Under the pieces are notes generated by a model that had not been told where the DNA came from, ran no database searches, and was given only the letters and a program-made list of their open reading frames with translations. A DNA stretch of 64,000 bases from Pseudomonadota bacterium (GTDB taxonomy: Bacteria; Pseudomonadota; Gammaproteobacteria; Burkholderiales; Burkholderiaceae_C), in NCBI GenBank assembly GCA_018241225.1, contig JAFEEG010000013.1:1-64000 (forward strand), written 5' to 3'. Both the position numbers and the translations under genes were made by a program. Each line of letters opens with the position of its first letter. Positions within the stretch are counted from its first letter, which is position 1. Below, in pieces: positions 55,669 to 64,000 of the stretch.

Positions 55669-56705
55669 TCGGATGGATTGCGCGTGTTTTCGCGCACAGC
55701 CCGCTTGCGCGCCTGTTCGCTTTCGCCGTGCTGGCGTGCGCGGCGGGCCTGGCCGCCGCCCAACCCAAGGCACCGCTGCGCTTCGGCGTGCTGCCGGTAG
55801 GTGACGTGGTCGAGTCGCGCAGGAACTGGGAGCCCCTGTGGGCCGACGTGGGCAAGCAGGTTGGCGTCAGTGTCGTTCCGCTTTCGGTGTCGACCTACGA
55901 CGCGCTGGCACAGGCCATCCAGCGGCGCGAAGTCGACATTGCCTATCTGCCCGGCAAGATGGCACTGGATGCAGTGTCCGGCGGGCAGATGAAGGTGATT
56001 GCCCAGGTCCATCGGCGCGAAGGCCCCTCGCAGCACCAGGCGGTGCTCATCACGCGCAAGGACTCGCCGCTGAGTGGCCTGGACAAGCTGCTGGCCATGC
56101 CCGACCAGTGGGTCATGGCGCGCGGTCCCAACCAGTCGGTCTCGGGCTATGTCGTGCCCCAGACGCAGCTGTTCCTGCCCAACGGCATCGACATGGAGAC
56201 GCGCTTTCGGGACGTGATCGTCGGCACCCACCAGGAAACGGCGCTGGCGGTGGCCAACGGCGTCGCCGATGTGGCGACGAACAACACCACCGACCTGGAG
56301 CGCTTCGGGCGCCAGTTTCCGGCCGAGGCCGAGCGCCTGCAGGTGATCTGGCATTCGCAGTCCACGCCGGCGGCCGAGATCCTGGTGCGCAGCGACATGC
56401 CGGCATCCATGCAGCGCAAGCTGCGCAACGCGCTGACGGCGTACGGGCGGCAGGACGGCCAGCGCGGGGAACGGCAGCGCGAGGTGCTGCGCGCCTTGCA
56501 GTCTTCGTATGGCTATGTGGCGGCGGACAACAGCGCCTTGCAGGGCGCCGCGCAACTCGAATACGAAATGGCGCGCCAGCGGGCATTGAGCGCCCAATGG
56601 ACCAGCGACGCTGCAAAAGGCGCACGCCTGGACCGCATCGAGAAGGACCACGCACGCCTGACGGCCATGCTGCAGTCGCAGGCCGAGCGCCCGGCCGCGC
56701 GCTAG
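55665..56705 (+). CDS. PhnD-like phosphate/phosphonate-type periplasmic binding protein
   Basis: 346 aa. Signal peptide ending AAGLAAAQ near residue 28, then LRFGVLPVGDVVESRRNWEPLW (PhnD-type start), RREVDIAYLPGKMALDAV and SRDSPLSGL-like lobe features; C-terminal half is helical with a charged tail. No ABC permease or ATPase is nearby. ATG 55665 overlaps the LysR stop; in-frame ATGs at 55647 and 55638 are alternatives. Role unclear; may sense or bind an anion for the adjacent pathway. Confidence 0.82.
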   Translation: MIGWIARVFAHSPLARLFAFAVLACAAGLAAAQPKAPLRFGVLPVGDVVESRRNWEPLWADVGKQVGVSVVPLSVSTYDALAQAIQRREVDIAYLPGKMALDAVSGGQMKVIAQVHRREGPSQHQAVLITRKDSPLSGLDKLLAMPDQWVMARGPNQSVSGYVVPQTQLFLPNGIDMETRFRDVIVGTHQETALAVANGVADVATNNTTDLERFGRQFPAEAERLQVIWHSQSTPAAEILVRSDMPASMQRKLRNALTAYGRQDGQRGERQREVLRALQSSYGYVAADNSALQGAAQLEYEMARQRALSAQWTSDAAKGARLDRIEKDHARLTAMLQSQAERPAAR

Positions 56706-57328
56706 CCCTTGAGGTAGCCGGTCACGAGGCGCGCGCCCTCGTCGATGAGCATCTGCATCTGGTCGTTGGTCAGCGCCTTGCCGTGATGCAGCACGGCGTT
56801 GTGCGTCAATGCCTCGATGGTGGTCACGCACACGAATGACGCGAGCTCCAGGTCATCGACACCGAGCTCGTGCCGGGCCCCCTCGAGATAGGTCCTGAAC
56901 AGGCTGAAGTTCTCGCGGCTGAAGGTTTCGAGCTTCTCGAGCTTTCCCACGCGCGGAATCTGCTCGGCGAGCACGCGATGCAGCTTGGGGTCGAGCCGAT
57001 GCGCCTGCACCGCCACGGCGACGAAGCGGCGAATGGCCTGCTCCAGCGGCTCTTCTTGCACCTTGGCCAGCTCGGCCCGCACCGTTTGCATGATCTCCTG
57101 CTGGTGGCGCTCGACCACGGCGGCAACGAGCGACTCCTTGCTGGGAAAGTACTGGTAGAGCGAGCCGATGCTTACCCCCGCCACTTCGGCGATGCGGTTG
57201 GTGCTGGCCTTGTCGAACCCTTCCTTGACGAGAATGCGAGCAGTTGCCTCGACCAGGCTGTCCACCGTTGCGCGGGAGCGCTCCTGAGTGGCGGTTTTCC
57301 TGGGGCCGATGAGGGGTTTGCGGGGCAT
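56702..57328 (-). CDS. TetR-family transcriptional regulator
   Basis: 208 aa. N-terminal HTH near residues 38-60 (ASTNRIAEVAGVSIGSLYQY), followed by FPSKESLVAAVVERH, and a TetR C-terminal domain. It is divergent from the DinB gene with 82 bases between starts, and that gap carries overlapping palindromes. Its stop overlaps the PhnD-like stop by four bases. Confidence 0.93.
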   Translation of the reverse strand: MPRKPLIGPRKTATQERSRATVDSLVEATARILVKEGFDKASTNRIAEVAGVSIGSLYQYFPSKESLVAAVVERHQQEIMQTVRAELAKVQEEPLEQAIRRFVAVAVQAHRLDPKLHRVLAEQIPRVGKLEKLETFSRENFSLFRTYLEGARHELGVDDLELASFVCVTTIEALTHNAVLHHGKALTNDQMQMLIDEGARLVTGYLKG

Positions 57329-57357
57329 TTTGCGGCGGCGCCAATGCGAGTATGAAA

Positions 57358-57385
57358 AGCGAATGATCGCTCATATTCTGAGCGA
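57358..57385. promoter_or_regulatory. overlapping inverted repeats, candidate TetR operator
   Basis: AGCGA-atga-TCGCT (57358-57371) overlaps TCGCTCA-tattc-TGAGCGA (57367-57385), both perfect, in the TetR/dinB gap. The alternating half-site array suits two TetR dimers. Confidence 0.65.
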
Positions 57386-57410
57386 ACCTTCACTTTTTCG
57401 GAGACTCGGC

Positions 57411-57914
57411 ATGAGCAACACACTGCACCGCCTGTTCCAGTTCAAGGCCTGGGCCAACGACCAGTTGCTGACGACTCTGGCGCGGCTTGGCGACAACTCG
57501 CCCGTCACCGGCCTGGCCATCCAGGCCCTGAGCCACACCCATGTAGTCGACCGGATATTCGCCGCGCACGTGCGGCGCCAGCGCCACCAATACTCGTCGG
57601 CCAACCTGAGCCGGATGCCGACGCTCGCGGACCTGTCGGCCGAGCTCAGGCAAAGCGACCAGGAGTACATCGACTACGTGTCGACGCTCGATATCGACCA
57701 GCTGGCCGAGCGCATCGACTTCGCGTTCACCGACGGCGCGCCAGGGCGCATGTCACGCGAGGAAATGCTCATGCATGTGATTACCCACGGAGCCGGCCAT
57801 CGCGGTCAGGTCAGCGCGTTGCTGCTGCTCAACTCGGTCCCGCCGGCCAAGGACGGCTTCACGACCTACCTGCACGACGTGGAGTCAGTGGCCAGAAGGC
57901 GTGCCGTTGCGTGA
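57411..57914 (+). CDS. DinB-family protein
   Basis: 167-aa four-helix DinB/YfiT-like protein. Metal-binding His residues appear in LSHTHVVDRIF near residue 43 and in HVITHGAGHRGQV near residues 125-137, the normal three-His pattern. Members are metal-dependent and often thiol-linked enzymes; the substrate here is unknown. ATG 57411 follows CGGAGA. It overlaps the convergent ClpP-like gene by 30 bases. Confidence 0.9.
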   Translation: MSNTLHRLFQFKAWANDQLLTTLARLGDNSPVTGLAIQALSHTHVVDRIFAAHVRRQRHQYSSANLSRMPTLADLSAELRQSDQEYIDYVSTLDIDQLAERIDFAFTDGAPGRMSREEMLMHVITHGAGHRGQVSALLLLNSVPPAKDGFTTYLHDVESVARRRAVA

Positions 57915-58547
57915 ATGCGGCTCGGCCGGCACGGTCCGCGGTGGCGGGGCGACCGTCTTCGTGAGGCCGTAGGTCGCCATCTCTTGCTCGGACAGCCAGG
58001 TCACCCGGTCGGGCGAGGTCTGCATCATCTGGTCGTGCAGCGCCGCCGATACGCCCATCTCCTCGAGGTACTGCCTGGACTGCATGTTGATGCCCTCGTA
58101 CTGCGCCTTCTTGGCCCGGGCCGAGGTGACGCCGTCGTTGGGGATGTAGGGGCGGTGAATGCCGACCCGCCCGCCAACGTAGCGGCCCTCCCCCGCAGCC
58201 AGCAGGTACACGCAGGCGCTGACGCATGACGCGCCGCGCTCCACGCGCGTCATGAAGGCGTTCTTGCGGATGATCCGGCCGATGGTCATGGCAGCCCAGA
58301 TGTTGCCGCCGCGACTGTCGATGACCACGTTGACGTGGCCCGCGCCGCCGCCTGGCGTGGTCAGCGCAGTCTGTGCGGTAGTGGTGAACGACTCGACGTC
58401 GGCCTGGACGAGTTCGCCCTTGACCAGGATCTGCGGTGGCCGATTGCCGGCTCCGGCCTTGAAGATCACGCGCGATCCGGCAGGCAGCGCGCAGGCACCG
58501 GCGGCCAGCAAGAGAATGGTTGCGCGCCAAGTCCGGAGCCCTTGCAT
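57885..58547 (-). CDS. exported ClpP/crotonase-like protein
   Basis: 220 aa. ATILLLAAGACALPAG looks like a signal peptide with a lipobox-like LAAGAC at about residue 18. The domain has the ClpP/SDH fold pattern: VVIDSRGGNIWAAMTIGRI near residue 75, GASCVSACVYLLAAGEGRYV (Ser in SCVSAC near residue 105) and GIHRPYIP. It is similar to periplasmic or membrane-linked ClpP-like proteases of unknown targets. Start 58547 chosen for the signal peptide; an ATG nine codons earlier exists. Confidence 0.8.
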   Translation of the reverse strand: MQGLRTWRATILLLAAGACALPAGSRVIFKAGAGNRPPQILVKGELVQADVESFTTTAQTALTTPGGGAGHVNVVIDSRGGNIWAAMTIGRIIRKNAFMTRVERGASCVSACVYLLAAGEGRYVGGRVGIHRPYIPNDGVTSARAKKAQYEGINMQSRQYLEEMGVSAALHDQMMQTSPDRVTWLSEQEMATYGLTKTVAPPPRTVPAEPHSRNGTPSGH

Positions 58548-58630
58548 GGCACGAATTGGGCAGTACAAGCGCAAAGCCAGTCAATGCGGCATGTGCGCGC
58601 CTTCGCCACTTGCCGCGCCTGACGCAGTTC

Positions 58631-58885
58631 TCAGCGGCGACCGCCGCGGCGCGAACCGCCCAGCATGCCCAGCCGGCTGCGCTGGCGGTCGATGCGGTCT
58701 TGCCGACGCTGATCGTCGCGCTCCACCGCCTTGCGCTTGGTGTAGCCGGACCAGTCTGCCCAGGCCCACCACGCCATCGCCAGGCCGAAGGGAATGAGCA
58801 CCACGAGCCAGGACAATTGCGCCACCGGCCCGATTTCCAGGAATTTCAGCACCACGCCTAGCAGGCCCAGGGCCAGGAACCACAT
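58631..58885 (-). CDS. small Trp-rich protein (TIGR04438-like)
   Basis: 84 aa: one or two hydrophobic helices with tryptophans (MWFLALGLLGVVLKFLEIGP, AMAWWAWADWSGYTKRKAVE) and a basic C-terminal tail ending SRRGGRR. This matches the small Trp-rich family found in Comamonadaceae and relatives, function unknown. Membrane-anchored, with the charged tail probably cytoplasmic. Confidence 0.85.
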   Translation of the reverse strand: MWFLALGLLGVVLKFLEIGPVAQLSWLVVLIPFGLAMAWWAWADWSGYTKRKAVERDDQRRQDRIDRQRSRLGMLGGSRRGGRR

Positions 58886-58992
58886 TGCTATACCCTCCGG
58901 GATGTATTCTTCAGGTACGCCAGCGACCTTCCTAGAATGTCAAAAAGCGTAACTCCCACACTGTAGCGCAGGCCTTGACGATAAAGATCCCC

Positions 58993-59298
58993 ATGAAGAA
59001 AGCACTGTTGTTTTTGTCCCTGACCACCGGTTTGGCAGCTCCCGCGCTGGCCGACCTGCAATTGGCCCAATCGAAGAACTGCATGGCCTGCCATGCGGTC
59101 GACAAGAAAGTCATCGGCCCCGCCTTCAAGGACGTGGCTGCCAAGTACAAGGACACCAAGGGCGCAGCCGACATGCTGGCCACCAAGATCATCAAGGGCG
59201 GCTCCGGCGTCTGGGGTCCGGTCCCCATGCCCGCCAACACGCAGGTGAGCGAGGCTGACGCCAAGAAGCTGGCGGCCTGGGTGCTCCAGGCGCAGTAG
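58993..59298 (+). CDS. cytochrome c class I (c-551/c-552 type)
   Basis: 101 aa with signal peptide MKKALLFLSLTTGLAAPALA, haem-binding CMACH near residue 31 (precursor numbering) and axial Met in VPMPAN near residue 78, so a periplasmic mono-haem electron carrier. ATG 58993 is preferred over a TTG at 58975 because it starts the signal peptide. Confidence 0.93.
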   Translation: MKKALLFLSLTTGLAAPALADLQLAQSKNCMACHAVDKKVIGPAFKDVAAKYKDTKGAADMLATKIIKGGSGVWGPVPMPANTQVSEADAKKLAAWVLQAQ

Positions 59299-59306
59299 TA
59301 GACGCC

Positions 59307-59325
59307 AGGGGCGGCTGCCGCCCCT
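59307..59325. terminator. hairpin between convergent genes
   Basis: AGGGGCGGC and GCCGCCCCT form a perfect 9-bp stem around one base, in the gap between the cytochrome c and LapA-like stops. No T-run, so termination in either direction is plausible but unproven. Confidence 0.45.
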
Positions 59326-59336
59326 CGTTCCAGGTT

Positions 59337-59837
59337 CTAGATCTGCGGATTGATGTCCGCAGGCGCGACGCGGCGCTCGATGCGGTCTTCCAACTGGCCG
59401 ATGTGCGCGGCTGTGCTGTTGTCCGACTGGTCCACGCGTGACTTGAAGGTGGCTTCCATCTGCTCGATGCGCGTGGTCAGGTTCGACAACAGTTCGGCAT
59501 TGCGCGCCGCGCGGGCCTGCTCTTGCGCATCGAGGTAGTTGCGCAGTTCGGTGAAGCGCGAAGCCTCGGCCTTGTCGGCCAGGTCGCGCTGCATCTGCAT
59601 TTCCTTGTTGTGGCGGCGCGTGTCCAGCATGACCGAGCTCTGCAAATAGAACACGTAGGCCAGGCACACCACGGCCAGCACGGCCGTCAGGCCCAGCATC
59701 ACCAGGCCCAGCGGTGCCGTGACCTGGGTAAAGCCCACCGACATCGACGTCGGCTGCGACAGGGTGCCCCAGTTCAGGAACGCCAGTGCTGCAATGAGCA
59801 GCACGACCACGAGCAAGAATCCGGTTCGCAAACGCAT
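59337..59837 (-). CDS. LapA-domain-like membrane protein with coiled-coil tail
   Basis: 166 aa: two transmembrane helices (TGFLLVVVLLIAALAFLNWG near residue 5, GLVMLGLTAVLAVVCLAYVF near residue 44) in the LapA (DUF1049) arrangement, then a long cytoplasmic coiled coil (RRHNKEMQMQRDLADKAEA). E. coli LapA helps control LpxC, but this protein has a longer tail; function not assigned. Confidence 0.75.
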   Translation of the reverse strand: MRLRTGFLLVVVLLIAALAFLNWGTLSQPTSMSVGFTQVTAPLGLVMLGLTAVLAVVCLAYVFYLQSSVMLDTRRHNKEMQMQRDLADKAEASRFTELRNYLDAQEQARAARNAELLSNLTTRIEQMEATFKSRVDQSDNSTAAHIGQLEDRIERRVAPADINPQI

Positions 59838-59886
59838 GAAGACCTCCTGAATGTTTTTTAGGAAGTCCGGTTTTTAACGCATTTCC

Positions 59887-59917
59887 CCGCGGGCCCCTGT
59901 CGGACACGGGCCCGCGG
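59887..59917 (-). terminator. hairpin downstream of acs
   Basis: CCGCGGGCCC (59887-59896) pairs with GGGCCCGCGG (59908-59917) over an 11-base loop, 11 bases beyond the acs stop on the minus strand. Strong stem, no clear U-tract. Confidence 0.6.
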
Positions 59918-59927
59918 CGGGTCTGCT

Positions 59928-61934
<2,007 letters not shown>

Positions 61935-62127
61935 TGCACTTGCCTCCGGTTTTTTTGCATGGGAATTGCGACAGGACTATGGCGGCCGGGTCTTACGGGC
62001 CACTGACGTTGCATGGTAGCCGCTGGTGCGGCGCCGCCCCGAGGAGGCGGGAAAACGGCGCCCTTAGAATCGCGGGCTTTGCGCCGCCCCCGCGGCGCGA
62101 CCGGACCACCTTCCCTTCTCAAACGCC

Positions 62128-62748
62128 ATGGCCCGACCCGAATCCTCCCAACCGACGGTGAACCCGTCGTCCCCGATGCGTCCGCTGCCCAAGATCATCT
62201 TTGCCAGCCGCTGGCTGCAACTGCCCCTGTACCTCGGGCTGATCATTGCCCAGGGCGTGTACGTGATGCACTTCCTGGTCGAGCTGCTGCACCTGGTGGA
62301 AGCCGCCTTCGGCAGCCAGGACGCGCTCGAAGCGCTGGTCAGCAGCATCGGCTACAAGACCGACGCGCCCATCACCACGTTGAACGAGACGGTGATCATG
62401 CTGGTGGTGCTGGCGCTGATCGACGTGGTGATGATCTCCAACCTGCTGATCATGGTCATCGTGGGCGGCTACGAGACTTTTGTCAGCCGCATGGATCTGC
62501 GCGGCCACCCCGACCAGCCCGAATGGCTGAGCCACGTGAACGCGTCCGTGCTGAAGGTGAAGCTGGCCATGTCGATCATCGGCATCAGCTCGATCCACCT
62601 GCTCAAGACCTTCATCAACGCAGGCAACTACACCGACACGGTGCTCATCGCGCAGACGGCGATCCACATCACCTTCCTGCTGTCGGCCATGGCCATTGCC
62701 TACACCGACAAGATCATGATGAGCGGCTCGCTCAACGGCAAGCACTGA
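62128..62748 (+). CDS. UPF0114 (YqhA/TIGR00645) membrane protein
   Basis: 206 aa with about four hydrophobic helices. [18 protein letters not shown] near residue 22, [20 protein letters not shown] near residue 90 and [12 protein letters not shown] are typical of the YqhA/TIGR00645 family. Function is unknown; homologues are inner-membrane proteins. Confidence 0.93.
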   Translation: MARPESSQPTVNPSSPMRPLPKIIFASRWLQLPLYLGLIIAQGVYVMHFLVELLHLVEAAFGSQDALEALVSSIGYKTDAPITTLNETVIMLVVLALIDVVMISNLLIMVIVGGYETFVSRMDLRGHPDQPEWLSHVNASVLKVKLAMSIIGISSIHLLKTFINAGNYTDTVLIAQTAIHITFLLSAMAIAYTDKIMMSGSLNGKH

Positions 62749-62953
62749 GCTGCCCGCCTGTGCCTCCAGGCGCCCCACTTGCGCTCTTGTTGACATTTAG
62801 AACAGAATCCGCGTGCTGGCAATGGTTTTCACCAATGCTGGCCCGGAAAACAAAACATATGCCGGAGGGGGGCCGCAAACAAAGCCTGAGCAACCAGGCC
62901 TAATGCACATCCGCACAGCCTGTTCATAAGAAACGGGCGTGCGTCATCAGCGC

Positions 62954-62987
62954 ACACCTCCGTTCTGTCTGTCGACAATGGAGGTGT
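62954..62987 (+). promoter_or_regulatory. hairpin sequestering the autotransporter Shine-Dalgarno
   Basis: ACACCTCC (62954-62961) is perfectly complementary to GGAGGTGT (62980-62987), the strong ribosome-binding sequence that ends three bases before the ATG. The loop is 18 bases. The mRNA would hide its own ribosome site unless the stem is opened. Confidence 0.65.
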
Positions 62988-62990
62988 CCG

Positions 62991-64000
62991 ATGAGTCAGT
63001 TTCCGAAGGTAGTTCGCTACGCCGCGGCCAGCATCCTGGCGACCGTTCCCAGCCTTTCCGCCTTTGCCCAATGTGCCGCGACGGGCGGCACCATCCTCAC
63101 GCCGACCACGCTCGGCTGCAATGTCTCCACCGCCGACAGCACGCTCACCATCACGGGTGCGGGCACCCTCAACGGATGGGTTCAGCTCACGGGCAACAAC
63201 ACGGCACTCGTGATCCAGCCCGGCGGGGCCTTCACCTACGACAACACCATCGCCGGCTCGTACGTCTATGCCGCGATCTATGCGAACGGCGCCGACCAGA
63301 ACGTCTCGGTCACCAACAACGGGCAGATCACCGTCGGCAACGCGGCGTTCACGGATACCTTCGAAAAGGACGCGATCCATGTGTCTCGCCCGCTGTCCTT
63401 CACGCTGACCAACACCGGCGGCATTGCCACCAACGTCAACAGCACGGCCTCCAACGCGATCGAGCTGGAAGGCATCGCCAATGGCACCGCGACAATTACC
63501 AACAGCGGAACCATCCAGGCGCGCACCGGCAACGGCATCGGATTTGCCTTTGCGCAGGTGCCCTACACGGTCAACGTCAACAACCAGACCGGTGGCCTGA
63601 TCAGCAGCACCGGCAATGCAGCCATCGCCAGCCCCGACGGCTACACCTGGACGGTGCGCAACGCAGGCACGATTTCCACCGGCCGGGGCGACGCGCAGGC
63701 CGCGATCACCTGGGCCAACGGCGCCGACACGCTGATCCTGGAGCCGACTTCCGTCATCACGGGCTTTGTCGATGCCGGCGCAGGCAACGACACCCTTGCG
63801 CTCGGCGGCGTTGGCGGCTCCGGAACGCTCGATCTGTCGCAGGTGGGCGGCGCGGGCCAGTACCGCAACTTCGAGGTCTTCGAAAAGCGCGAGGGCGGCA
63901 CCTGGACACTGAAGGGCACCGGGGCGCAGCCCTGGAGCCTGTACGGCGGAACACTGGCCGTGGGAAGCGGCGCGACGCTGAACAACGCCATCACCAACCC
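62991..64000 (+). CDS. autotransporter-type surface protein, 5' part (cut by window end)
   Basis: Open to the window end, 336 codons with no stop. Signal peptide ending LSAFAQ near residue 27, then beta-helix passenger repeats (TLTITGAGTLNGWVQLTGN, VSVTNNGQITVG, TITNSGTIQARTGNG). The segment GAGNDTLALGGVGGSGTLDL followed by NFEVFEKREGGTWTLKGTG is typical before the C-terminal part of autotransporter passengers. The barrel must lie beyond 64000. Translation is probably limited by the hairpin around its ribosome site. Confidence 0.85.
   Translation, partial: MSQFPKVVRYAAASILATVPSLSAFAQCAATGGTILTPTTLGCNVSTADSTLTITGAGTLNGWVQLTGNNTALVIQPGGAFTYDNTIAGSYVYAAIYANGADQNVSVTNNGQITVGNAAFTDTFEKDAIHVSRPLSFTLTNTGGIATNVNSTASNAIELEGIANGTATITNSGTIQARTGNGIGFAFAQVPYTVNVNNQTGGLISSTGNAAIASPDGYTWTVRNAGTISTGRGDAQAAITWANGADTLILEPTSVITGFVDAGAGNDTLALGGVGGSGTLDLSQVGGAGQYRNFEVFEKREGGTWTLKGTGAQPWSLYGGTLAVGSGATLNNAITN

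Overview
The window is a high-GC, densely coded chromosomal segment. Its gene content points to a betaproteobacterium of the order Burkholderiales, most likely Comamonadaceae (Variovorax/Acidovorax-like). The pointers are the zapA-6S RNA arrangement, a TIGR04438-type small Trp-rich protein, an orphan Bug/TctC binding protein, DUF6502/DUF5666 genes and many LysR regulators. This placement is inferred from gene content, not from a database search. I see no tRNA, rRNA, CRISPR or insertion sequence.

Region 1 (1-15100): nth faces a long minus-strand cobalamin salvage and uptake operon. It starts at a cobalamin riboswitch (about 14865-15097) and reads btuB-cobU-btuF-btuC-btuD-cbiB-cobD, then cobQ-cobT-cobS-cobC. 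Two features break it. The cobD decarboxylase gene carries an in-frame TAG, and a 969-codon gene joining a lysozyme/chitinase-like, a papain-like and an alpha/beta-hydrolase module lies between cobD and cobQ.

Region 2 (15150-19100): a ZapB-like coiled-coil gene, zapA and 6S RNA; then a divergent lysG/lysE pair, a TauE/SafE-type exporter behind a terminator or small RNA, and a universal stress protein.

Region 3 (19100-32800): a malonate operon (GntR regulator, malonyl-CoA decarboxylase, TctC-like binding protein, enoyl-CoA hydratase homologue, malonyl-CoA ligase), an RluA-type pseudouridine synthase, a toxin-antitoxin pair with a beheaded antitoxin, lgt, an SDR/LysR pair, an aquaporin with the debris of an ars operon, and a LysR/ilvD pair.

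Region 4 (32800-43000): a small lipoprotein, a Rieske-like protein without an obvious start, and a GntR-controlled operon of a peptide-type ABC transporter plus two amidohydrolases. Palindromic TGGTTAACCA sites precede both the regulator and the transporter.

Region 5 (43000-49900): a little-known module. A secreted Gly/Ser/His-rich repeat protein is divergent from a DUF6502 protein with an HTH-like stretch and a DUF5666 protein with a long (Gly-Ser-Ser)n/Gly tail. Duplicated operator-like palindromes lie between the two directions. A second secreted protein, a Cj0069-type ATP-grasp protein, a class II DAHP synthase and an isoprenylcysteine-methyltransferase-like protein follow.

Region 6 (49900-56700): an aromatic catabolic operon (alpha/beta hydrolase, FAD monooxygenase, maleylacetate reductase, hydroxyquinol 1,2-dioxygenase) with a divergent LysR gene and a PhnD-like binding protein.

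Region 7 (56700-64000): a TetR/DinB pair, a ClpP-like exported protein, a small Trp-rich protein, cytochrome c, a LapA-like membrane protein, acs, a UPF0114 protein and the 5' end of an autotransporter whose Shine-Dalgarno sequence lies in a hairpin.
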